Source of the DNA: Podaxis mareebaensis
Lineage: Eukaryota > Basidiomycota > Agaricomycetes > Agaricales > Agaricaceae
Direction of reading: 5' to 3'
Length of the DNA stretch: 64,000 nucleotides
NCBI GenBank assembly: GCA_018524725.1
Contig: JAEUWP010000562.1
Coordinates: forward strand, 186,001-250,000
Shown here: positions 31,945 through 42,064 of the stretch, one piece after another
Layout of the letters: every line of letters starts with the position of its first letter
How positions within the stretch are numbered: position 1 is the first letter of the stretch
Program-made: the position numbers and the translations under genes
The notes under the pieces: model-generated
What the model was told of the DNA's origin: nothing
The model's database searches: none
The model's input: the letters and a program-made list of their open reading frames with translations, nothing else

Positions 31945-34378
31945 TCATCTCGCATGCCATCCAAGTGCATAGAGAACATTTTGATACATGGATATCTGAT
32001 GTTCAGAGGGTTGCATATCAGAGTTTAGGGTGTGGATCAATCCAATACCATTGCACTCAGTAGTCCAAACAACAATAGACTTTCGGCCACAACCAATAAA
32101 GAAATATTCTCTGTATTTGGCATGGTGATTGCCCTTAGAAAAATTATTGAAGCCATCATCCCAAGGCATGAATATGTTAGCTTACCCAGTCAAGAGGAAA
32201 CATTGCAGGCCTTATAGGTTCCTGCCCAAGCACAATTCTTAGGTGCTGTAGGAGTCGAAAGTCCACTTCATTAGATGGTTCTGTGCGTAGGATAGTGCTT
32301 GATGGGTCCTGGAAACCAAAACAGGATTAGGACAGAGCCAGGTATCATTTGATGAAACATCACCTGTTTGTGAAGCCAATTTACAAATTTTGGAAAGTCA
32401 ACATAATCTGGTCTGAGAACATATCTGAAGTCAAAGTTGTGAATTTGGGAGAGGAGATCACTGTCTTTTTCATCAGATAATTGAGAGCAGACCTCCCAGG
32501 TGTAATCAGCAATGTTGGTGATTCTCCGAGAGATCCTCCCTTGATCACCCAGTAAGACCCATCCTAAACCAGGTAAACACCCATGATCATGGCTGTGGTT
32601 GAAGTTCCACCCTAGGGTCTATTAAGAATGTCATCACAATCAGGTGTTGTTGTGGACTCACCATCAGTGGTGTGGAAATGCAGTAGGTCCGTGGCATGCC
32701 AGAAGAGGCATGATTTTGCAATGTCAACCTTTGCCTTTTTCTCCTCAATGACGAATTTTCCTGAGCGATTGACGTCCGAAAGGAAGTCGGGGAATGATGC
32801 ATGGTAAAAGCGTAGATGTGTTTCGGAGGCGTTTTCAGGTACGGGGACATCAATCACGGAATGGAGCTTCCAAAGTGCACTGTAGAATGTGCTCTTGTCA
32901 ATGCGTAGAAAGCTACAAAGTGCCTGAGCAGAATGCAGCCCGCCACAAGTATCAGGCATATAAATATAATTTGATAAGATACGCCGAGTCGTTGGGAAGA
33001 TTTCATCCGGGACATCCGCAATGATCAGTCTATAGAGCAGATCGAGGGTGGCTAGAGGATTTTGCAAGCCAACTCCTCCCGCACGTTTGAGGAATGACAG
33101 GAGGATGTTAAGCCGATCAACAGGGTTTGCATATGAAGAATTACCGATATATTTGAGACCAGTCGAGGCTAGGACAAAAAGACCAGAGACGGCCGCCGAA
33201 AGTTCCCTGAACTGGTCCTCAGACGGCCACGATGAAGGTGCAATATCCTCATATTCGGCCTTTATTGTCGCAAACCCATCCCGGAGATATCGATCGACAT
33301 CATCCCGGCACTCCGCATCAATGAGGAGCTCCTCGCGGCCGCAGGAGCGTGTCCTTGAGAATACGTGCTTGAGGTGCGCCTCCGGTCGGCTGCAGATCAG
33401 CCAAAGGAGGGGGAGGTTCTTCAGTTGCGCGACCTCGCTAATCGTTCTGACCATCTCGCACTGGGCCCTTTCACCTTCACACTCGTCGAGGCCATCGAGA
33501 ACAATTAGGAAAGGTTCTCTGGTGCGCTGGCGCTCTTGGGTCTGCAAGTCCAAGAAAGGTTCAACAATGAGCCTCTTGAGCTGTACGTGTTGCGCCTTTT
33601 TCAACAGTTGAGGGTCATTGGCAAGTCGATCGGTTAAAACAGACTTGTATTTGGGGGAGTGGACGGCGAGCTGGTATGCGAGGGTGGGAACGACGAAATC
33701 GGGTTTATTTCGGTTGCTTGGTCTGGAAAAGAAAAAGGCAGCGCCAAGGCGATTGTTGTCCGAGCAGTACCCAGCAAGGGTTTGAGCGATGGCAGATTTT
33801 CCTGTACCAGCGGGGCCGTGAAGCCAAATCATGTTAAATTGTCGTTCGCGGTCATTTAACCAGTTCTCCAGCTTGTTCCTAATTCGTACGCGAGTTCTTG
33901 GGTGACACTGGGGAGGTGGGTACCGAGCGCTAGAGTCCATTGCAGCGTCTGGCATGGTATGTGGTGCAAGGTGTTCCAATACTGGGGTGAGTTGCCCTTA
34001 GTCGAATTCAACTCGTTGTTTGTCGGATAAATACTCACCTGTCTTTCCTGAGGAAATCATGTTAACAGCTGCGATCATGGTTGGGTGGTTGAAAAGTATA
34101 TGGTGTGAATGGCTGAAGTAACTAGAAGACTGCGAGTCCAAGTCCTCTGGTTCCTCAGAATCTAGGATTCGGTTCAACTCAGGACTATCTGTCGCATCAT
34201 ACAGCTGAGGCTCACTTGTACTGGTACTATGCTGTTTCTTGCTGCGTTTATGTCGGTGGGAAGACGAAGTTGATTGGTCTTCTTCATCAAATTCACTCCG
34301 AGGTCGGGTTGAACGACTAGATTGAGCACCAGGTGAGGTGTTCCATAGGTTAGAAAATGCGGTATACGAGGGGGACAT
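31945..34378 (-). CDS. NACHT NTPase (NLR-like), paralogue 2
   Basis: Exons are 34039..34378, 32662..33981, 32364..32611, 32186..32308 and 31945..32133 (739 residues). The NACHT core matches paralogue 1: C-H-P-R-T-R, Walker A G-P-A-G-T-G-K-S, Walker B F-L-I-V-L-D-G-L-D-E-C-E and L-I-C-S-R-P-E. The C-terminal domain is also shared (H-N-F-D-F-R, I-L-R-T-E-P-S-N-E-V-D-F-R-L). Intron positions agree from the NACHT start to the end. The N-terminal exon is longer and Ser/Arg/Lys-rich (S-H-R-H-K-R-S-K-K), possibly a nuclear signal. It then carries S-S-S-Y-F and N-H-P-T-M-I-A, parallel to paralogue 1. No WD40, ankyrin or TPR repeats follow. One 3' intron uses an AAG acceptor. A role in non-self sensing is inferred from the family. 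Confidence 0.88.
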
Positions 34379-35363
34379 GATGGAGAGTTAGGCAACTTTC
34401 GTCATTCTGCTTGTCACTTCCTGTGGAGGTCAGGTGACCATCGGTATCGGGCGCTCAACCTGGACCAGGCAGTGCAGCTCTTTACCTGCGGCTGGAAGCA
34501 AATGGCCACCCCTATGCTTCGAAATAAATGATCGCAGGACTGGGAATGCAAGGATCATGGAAAGAGAGCTCCAAGGAAAGCGAGAGCGAGATACTTCTGG
34601 ACAACTGCTACGTCTACAAATCGGGCTTTCCTCTTCGGATCCAGGCACGTTTCTCAACAGCGGAAGAAGCTGTACAAGGGAAGCCCTACCTTCGTTCGAT
34701 ACGTGAAGATGTGAGCCTGTGCCATAAGCGCGCTGACGGTATGGTGAATGCTAGGCAGAGATTACTGTACTTAAAGCAGTTGGGCCAGTCATGTCGACTT
34801 CAGCTGCAGAGGGTGCATAGTGACGGTTCTGAACATGTTCGATAAGGCCAACCATAATAATATAGAGACAAGATGGGACCCGGAAATATTGTTCCGGAGA
34901 ACCACTCGGAATGGCCAGCACGGTAGAAATATGTACCTATTGTATGGCCATTGAATATTCAATATGTTGGAATCAACACATTATGTAATTCCTCTTTTCG
35001 GACAATCTTGAAAATGTCGAAGCACGTAGAGGCACAAACATACTGTGCATTGGCCGTGCATTGACATGATAATGACACTTGAATAGAGCACCATACTAGC
35101 CTATGTACCTCGTTCTTTTGCCCCCAATTACAGTGTTATTTAGTTCCTTCAACAGAATATTGGGGCCTAAGCGCTAAGCGCTTGCCGCTGAGCATCTAAA
35201 CAACCCTAAGATAGCCTCTATTTGTGGATATTGAATCTACAAGCTGCTGATTCAGCAACAGTAATTGATGCGAAGATACAAAGAAGCATCCATTACATCT
35301 CGCTAACCACTCTACTTATATTGTACTACACTCCACCGGTTTATCGCTCTCAAGCTCACGACA
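34379..35363. other. Intergenic region between NACHT 2 and UBC9
   Basis: Overlapping plus-strand frames at 34434..34845 have no recognisable motif and no consistent splice solution. The remainder is AT-rich. Nothing further can be supported. Confidence 0.45.
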
Positions 35364-36430
35364 ATGTCAGGAATATGCAGAATGCGACTTGCGGAGGAGC
35401 GCAAGCAATGGCGGAAGGACCATCCCTTTGTGAGTGCACACCAAGTTTACGATATCATTAACGGACTATCCGAGGCCTCGCCCGTTTGATCTTCGACTTT
35501 GTGACTCTAGTGCTTGGTGGCACATAGATCACGCGTCGTATGCACGCTTGACGCCCTGGTGTACTTGAAGTCGTACCCCTGCCGAACTGGCCTCGAGTCT
35601 TTCTTCGGACCTGTATAATTAATCATCCCGCCTCTTTGATTCTAGGGATTTTATGCGAAACCGACCAAGGCGCAGGATGGATCGATGAACTTGATGGAAT
35701 GGGAAGTCGGCATCCCGGGCAAAGCAGGTGTGAGTATGTCTGGTTCATTGACGCGGTTCAAGCTCAGGTGAAACGCGTCGTTTTTGGAGCGCTTGATGCT
35801 GAATTTCTCCTTGGGTAGACCCCTTGGGAAGGTGGGCTGTATAAGCTCACCATGACGTTCCCCGAAGGTACGTCTCCCCCTTATTTGCTGCAGAACCAGC
35901 TGCCGAAGCCGTCTTTCCAATATGTAGACTACCCTTCTAAACCCCCGAAGTGTGCGTACGGTAATGCCGTAGGGTGTGATCAGTCTTGACCAATCTTGAC
36001 TTAGGCAAATTCACGCCACCACTATTCCACCCCAACGTCTATCCATCAGGGACAGTCTGCTTATCCATTCTCGATGAAGAGAAATCATGGAAGCCTGCGA
36101 TTACGATCAAGCAGGTAAGGCGCTTGACCTGACATCGTGTGACCTTAACTCAACTATGAATAGATTTTGCTGGGTATTCAAGACCTTCTTGACGACCCCA
36201 ACGTGAGCGACCCAGCACAAAGTGACGCGTATACGATGTTCAAGTGAGTTGACCTTTTGTTACTCGACACCGCAGAGACAAACTGATCCAACCAACTACC
36301 TCGCTCTCAGAAACGATAAGACTGCTTATGAGTGAGTGTTCCAACACTGCGGGCTGCGTCGCCGATTTTCATTGACTTACCTTCCAGGCGGAGAGTTCGA
36401 CAGCAAGCGAGAGAGAATATACCCAAATAA
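35364..36430 (+). CDS. UBC9: SUMO-conjugating enzyme E2
   Basis: There are eight exons: 35364..35429, 35646..35729, 35819..35867, 35928..35951, 36005..36114, 36164..36243, 36311..36331 and 36388..36430 (158 residues, the usual length). The UBC fold is complete: [30 protein letters not shown], the H-P-N motif, the active-site Cys in S-G-T-V-C-L-S-I-L and [12 protein letters not shown]9 carries SUMO as a thioester and passes it to lysines in nuclear targets. Two exons are only 24 and 21 nt. The first intron is the longest here, at about 216 bp. Confidence 0.96.
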
Positions 36431-36710
36431 TGTGCATTTTCCCTCGTTCCGGTTGCAACTTGAGTGTATCAGTTGTCGGTTGATTAATCTGCCCACTATT
36501 ACAATCATATTAGTACGATAGTTCCTCTCTATCACGATTGTCTGTGATCCTTTGGTATTGGTTTACTCTGCAAACATTCTGCTATACCTTAGCATCATTT
36601 CGGGAAGTTAGTCGTTATTACAGTTCTCGAGATGCAGACAACAAATTATGTCGATAAGCTAGGGATACACAGCATCTACGACTAAAGATGAAGCACAAAG
36701 AACCTCCCGC

Positions 36711-37264
36711 TCAGAAAATGAGCTTCTCAATTGCGTTCTTGATGGTGGTGATCTGGCTTGTCAATTGGGAGTCGCCAGAGGTGATGCTGGCAGCAATGAC
36801 GGGGCGGGTGACGTTGCAAGCACGGCCGAGGGCAGCTTTTGAGGGGACGAAAACGTAAGGAACGTTCTGTATTTTTAGGTGAGCTGACGAAATAGGAGAT
36901 CAAAGATTGAGCACTGTACCTTTTCCTCGCAAAGAAGGGGGAGGTGGAGCAAGATCTCAAGGGGTTCGGTATCGGCAGTCAAGACGATAATTTCCGCGAT
37001 ACCACGGTTTAGAGTTTTGGTGGCTATGAATGGCCAAGTCAGTAACATCCCAAGTTTCGAGAACCACTCGCGCCCACCTTCGTTGGCACCCTTCTTAATC
37101 TGCTTGTATGCGGTAGCCTGCTGGACAAGATCGAGGATCTGGCGCCGCGAGGTGACGCGTGGAATCAACGCACATATCTCAGAACGAGCTATGATTTTAC
37201 ATACCGAGTTCGTCAAAGTGGCGTCAGCGAGAGGCCATGCCTTTCTTTCTGTCTTGTCTGCCAT
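36711..37264 (-). CDS. SNU13: U4/U6.U5 snRNP and box C/D protein Snu13
   Basis: Exons are 37205..37264, 37078..37138, 36920..37023 and 36711..36866 (126 residues, the family's exact length). The L7Ae/L30e fold shows K-A-W-P-L-A-D, L-D-L-V-Q-Q-A, the RNA-binding loop [22 protein letters not shown] and V-P-Y-V-F-V-P-S-K. Snu13 binds kink-turns in U4 snRNA and box C/D snoRNAs, in the spliceosome and nucleolus. It is divergent from the gamma-glutamylcyclotransferase gene, with 294 bp between start codons. Confidence 0.95.
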
Positions 37265-37558
37265 CTTCTAATGATTTCGATACGGATTGGTGACCTCACG
37301 TATGGTGATCCTTGGTCGTATGGTTTGGAAAAGTCAAGAACCAATGTTGTGCAAGGCAGATTTTAGAATGCTTATGTAACTTGCACCGCCACTGTGATCA
37401 CTCACGAATTTATGGTATGCTGCGATCATGATAATGATCGTGTTCACTGATCACTGCAACTGTCAGGAGGGCTGGCATTTAAATGAGCGTTATGAATGCC
37501 ATGTCGTTGATTGAAGCCATTCCTACACCTTAACACCGAACCCAAGCTTGCCAACGAG

Positions 37559-38089
37559 ATGGTCAAAAGCAGACCCCGCACCATTTATTTTGGCTATGGT
37601 AGCAATATGTGGCAGGACCAGATGAACCGTCGGTGTCCTCAAAACAACTACTTGGGTATTGCATACCTCGTGGACTGGTTAATATGTTGATTGTATCCAT
37701 CGATGAGGAGGTCGCTTATTTTGTCCTACAGGAAGTGGATCATCAACGAGAAAGGATACGCTACAATCGTCCAGTCGCCAGGCGACAAGGTCTATGGCCT
37801 TGTCTATGATATATCCGAATCCGACGAACAAACCCTCGATAGATACGAGAACGTGCCCGAAAACTACCTCAAAAAGTACTATTCTGTGACGTTTCTTGGC
37901 ACGAAGGACTCGCCTGTGGAGGTTGAGATGGAGACTCTGATTTATATTGATGTCAAGAGAACGACAGAGAGTCCTCCGAAGACGGAGTACGTTTATCGGA
38001 TGAACATGGCAATTGCAGACGCCATAAAGGAGGGCGTACCGGGGGATTATATTGACAAGTACTTGCGCCCATTCATTCCAAAGCTGTAG
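37559..38089 (+). CDS. Gamma-glutamylcyclotransferase-like protein
   Basis: Exons are 37559..37677 and 37732..38089 (158 residues). The N-terminal signature Y-F-G-Y-G-S-N-M-W-Q-D-Q-M and the following G-D-K-V-Y-G-L-V-Y-D-I and L-D-R-Y-E motifs define the GGCT/AIG2-like fold, with the acidic catalytic residue expected in the D-I-S-E-S-D-E-Q stretch. These enzymes release 5-oxoproline from gamma-glutamyl amino acids or peptides in glutathione turnover. The ending K-Y-L-R-P-F-I-P is typical of fungal members. Substrate choice cannot be told from sequence. Confidence 0.88.
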
Positions 38090-38221
38090 ATAGCACTCTG
38101 TAATTAAAGGCGCCTAATATGGGATCAGTGTTTGCTGCAGACAGCATAGCCAAACAGCCGATCAGTCGTACGCGTACTCATCTAAACGCGGCCGCGTCAC
38201 CTCACCACATTTTATCCACTC

Positions 38222-39437
38222 ATGAACACCTTCGTCACCCAGTTCTCAACACACAGTGCCGTTTCACAGCTCAAACGGGCTCAAAAGCTTATTGCTGCCG
38301 AGGAAGATGACCCCTCCGACGCTGCATGGGGTTCCCAGGGCGGTTTCGGCAACATGATTAAGGGCATCCCCACTTTCACCGTTCCTGCCGTCCCAGACGT
38401 GCGTTTCTGCTCTCCTGGCTTCTGCAGTCAGCGCCTAATGTCTTGTGTTTAATAAAGCCAGCTGCCTTTCTCCGATTACACACCGACGACCATGCCGATC
38501 CCAATTGCAGAATCAAGATCCAACACGGTACAACAACATTGGCCTTTAGATTCCAGGGCGGTGTTATTGTAGCTGTAGATTCGCGAGCGACAGCAGGAAG
38601 CTACATTGGTATATTCCAAACTCTCGCCCCAAAGCCCTGTTACTGATTGGACCCCACCAGCTTCCGGTACCGTCAAGAAGGTCATCGAGATTAACCCATA
38701 TCTACTTGGGACCATGGCCGGTGGCGCTGGTATGTACCCTGAACTTAAGTGCATGCCCGATACCCAAGTTGAATTCTTCTCCTTTACAGCTGACTGTCAG
38801 TTCTGGGAAACCTATCTGGGCATGCACTGCCGTCTACATGAACTTCGTAATCGCGAACGGATTTCCGTGTCCGCCGCTAGCAAATACCTCAGCAATCTCG
38901 TGTATAGCTACAAGGGAATGGGCCTAAGCATGGTGGGTCATCTTCAAGCTTACTCGGGATCTTCATCCTCACTTCATATTTTCAGGGAACGATGATTTGT
39001 GGCTGGGATAAAACAGGACCTGCAGTTTTCTACGTCGACTCCGATGGTACGCGTCTGAAAGGCGATCTCTTCTCAGTAGGGTCTGGTAGTACCTTCGCCT
39101 ATGGTGTGCTGGACCAGGGCTATCGTTGGGATCTCACGGATGAAGAAGCACAAGAACTCGGCAGGCGTAGCATCTTCGCTGCTGGTCATCGTGACGCCTT
39201 CTCCGGTAATACATGTAACCTGTACCACGTGAAGGAAGATGGTTGGAAGTTCATTGGTATGACATCATTATAAGATCTTACGTTCTTGCCATCTTACTCT
39301 TTTCTTCAGGCAACTACGATGTCTCGAAACTCTATTATGAAGGACCTGGTGACGTTCCAGGAGCACCTGGAGGTGGATACGGATATTCCATTCGCACAGA
39401 AGGTCGCAGAGCAGCCAATCCTCCGGAATCTGCTTGA
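38222..39437 (+). CDS. PRE2: 20S proteasome subunit beta 5
   Basis: Six exons, 38222..38398, 38458..38608, 38661..38729, 38790..38932, 38986..39256 and 39310..39437, encode 312 residues. A propeptide of about 95 residues ends at H-G, and the mature chain starts T-T-T-L-A-F with the catalytic Thr1 at codon 38530. Other conserved parts are [34 protein letters not shown] and G-S-G-S-T-F-A-Y-G. This is the chymotrypsin-like active subunit of the proteasome core. The C-terminal tail (P-G-G-G-Y-G-Y and [10 protein letters not shown]) is longer than usual. Confidence 0.96.
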
Positions 39438-39542
39438 TTTCCCGCGTTATAATACATTTGTACAGTATTCATTCGCCGTTCCTTGAATCCAGTTCATAAT
39501 CATAATCGAAGTTGAATATAAGTCAATCTCGAAATAACTCGA

Positions 39543-41816
39543 TTATTCCGCAAAATCGCGTTCATAACGATCAACGTCTGTCCGTTCACTCTCGAAGAAG
39601 TCAACCTTCTCCAAGTCTCGCCACTGGGATTGTAGTCAGACATCGAACTCAGGAACTGGGTATCATCCATACCTTAGTCCGGTGGATAATCTTCCAGGCT
39701 ACAAATAAGACTGGAACGACTCCAATCATAGTGTAGGAAAACAGAAACGATGGGACGTTCCAGTTTCCAGGTAAGAAAACCGTGTAGCCTCCGACAAAAG
39801 CCATGGTGAAGGTTCCAGCTAGTGCGTAATACCTTTTTGTCGCCACCTTTAGCGCATATATTCAACGCTGATTCAGGTCAGTGACGTACGCAGAGAACGG
39901 TTGCCAGAAGCTCTTGTGAGGCAGCGAATCGCGCGAAATTCCCTGCCTTTTTAAGGCCTTGAGAGAGCAAGTCAGCCAATGGAGACGGTTGGCCGACAAC
40001 GAAGATATCGTACAGCGTAGAAACGAGTGTAAGTAAACGCAATAGTTGCATAGTTAAGCAGTTGTGAAGCAGTCACAAGGTTGACAAACCTAGTAAGCTG
40101 TCAGTCCGTCGTTTCAGAGGCATATCAGATGCCTGACCCACCAATTCAGGACAACTGCAGCATTATTCGAGACCTGCAAGAAAGCTGACGCTGAGATGGC
40201 AAGGGTGATTGCCACGCAGTAAATGGGCACACCACGCCCTGTACACCGGGTCAAGAAACGCGGCATCTTTCCCTCTAAAGCCAGACCATACAACGTCCGG
40301 CTGGCACAATACACGTAACTGTTCCCAGCAGAATATACGGCAGTCAAAATAAGCGCATTGACAATGTGTGGGAGAACCTTGATCCCCATGTGTTGCATCG
40401 CGATAACATACGGCGATGCTCCTGCACCGGGGTGAGCGTTCGAGATGGCGCTGAGCAAGTCGGGATCGTCATATGGAATGACTATTCCGACGCAGAGGGA
40501 ACCGAGAACAAAGAAGGTCGTGAGGCGATAGAAAACGCTGTTGAACGCTTTGGGAAGGACTTGTCGGGGCTTTCGGGCCTCACCAGCGGTCATTGCGACA
40601 TAATCTGGCCCCGCGATTGTGAAGGAGGCTTGGATGAGACACGCTAGGAAGCCGAGGAACTGTCCGAGGTGGCCATCTTTGGTGTATTCTGCAAATGGCG
40701 CTCCTGGGACGTTCGATGCTGGTCCAGGTATAAGCTTTGGAATGTCTGAATGCAGTGAAAGACTGACATTTCCAGTAGCGGAAGCCGTACACATCCCTAT
40801 GGGGGTTCCCACCCACCATAGTGATGAAGGTGAAGCAAATTAAACCGACGGCCAGGAGGACCTTGCCGAGAGCCAACCAGAATTCAGCTTCTATTAACAC
40901 TCATGAGTAAATTTGGAGTGAGAAGATCGGATAGAAATCTACCTCCATAATATTTGACAGCGAATAGATTCAGGAGTCTATGATGTCAAGTCAGGTCAAT
41001 GAATCGATTGTGGTAAGGATGAGGTTGGAGTTGACCCACGCATAGGTTACAATCACAAAGCATATGACTGCGATTAAGGGTATCTCGTCCGTCCAGAACT
41101 TGAGTACAACGTTAAATGCAACGATTTCAAAGGGTATCAGCGCTGCTTCGAAAACGAAGAAGTTAACTCCGGCGCAAAAGCCCAGAGCAGGATCCACGAA
41201 GTGGTCTGCATAGCGGACCTAGTGGAGATGTCAGCAAGTCATGAGCCACAAGATAAATATAAAATTATCTCACGAAGGGTGACGATATGGGCATCCAGGA
41301 AACCATTTCAGCTGCGGAGATAAGCAACAAGCAGGATTGCAAGGGTGAGAAATGTCGCACAGAGGCAGTTGTTGATCGCCATAATGAAAGTCGACCATAT
41401 TGTAAATGCGATAAAAAGACTCGCTACAGTTTTGCTCAGTGTTCCATCATGGCGATAAGTTCAGAGCACTCACCTGGACCTCCCTTCGTTAATGACGATC
41501 CAATTTGCACGAAGAGTGCGGTCCCGATGGTTCCTGTGAAGTCGTGTCTTAACAAGAACGAGATCAAAGGCTTGCAGGTCACGTACCCCCAATACCAATG
41601 AGTTGTATATGACGGTTCTATGTAAACAATCTTCAAATATTGCTCGTCAACCCAACACCACAGAAGACATACTTTCAATTTCCTATGGGTCTGGTCTCCA
41701 GACTCAGGCTGAACGAGTAAATCGTCGCTCTTTTCCCAATTCAAGGGCTCTGGACCGCTCTCGCATGGTTCGCGTTTCGAAGGATAGCGGTTCTTGACAG
41801 GACTGGCATGTTCCAT
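39543..41816 (-). CDS. Amino-acid permease (YAT family), copy 1
   Basis: Thirteen exons keep phase: 41673..41816, 41587..41617, 41474..41533, 41361..41423, 41274..41311, 41040..41218, 40943..40977, 40768..40890, 40142..40718, 40014..40089, 39890..39957, 39673..39832 and 39543..39623 (544 residues). A polar N-terminus leads to the family start R-H-I-Q-L-I-G-I-G-G-T-I-G-T-A-L-F. Further marks are A-E-M-type V-S-W-M-P-I-S-S-P-F, E-F-W-L-A-L-G-K-V, G-P-D-Y-V-A-M-T-A-G-E-A and F-V-G-G-Y-T-V-F-L-P-G-N-W. About 12 membrane helices are expected, importing amino acids with protons at the plasma membrane. It lies in tandem, same strand, with copy 2, with which it shares many exon lengths (31, 38, 179, 35, 123, 76 and 160 nt). 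Confidence 0.9.
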
Positions 41817-42064
41817 AGCTTGATGAGGGGAAGGAGAGACCTGCTGCCTGCATAACTGTAGTGAAGTTGAGCACGCAAAAGATTTAAGCGATTTGCTCGG
41901 CCATTGCGTTAGCCGGGCACAAATAGCGCCATTTTGATGCACTCGGCGCGTGGAACTCCACTGACTATCTAAAGCACAACCACGGAGGCGCGATTTATAT
42001 ATATTTATTCTGATTTCACATAGCTAACAGGTATAGATTTCATGACTTAATGCCGTCATGATAG

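Noticed and set aside
32612..32661. A frameshift in NACHT 2 after L-H-F-H-T-T-D
   Set aside because: A GTGAGT donor and CCCTAG acceptor define a 50 bp intron at the same place as in NACHT 1, which removes the apparent shift.
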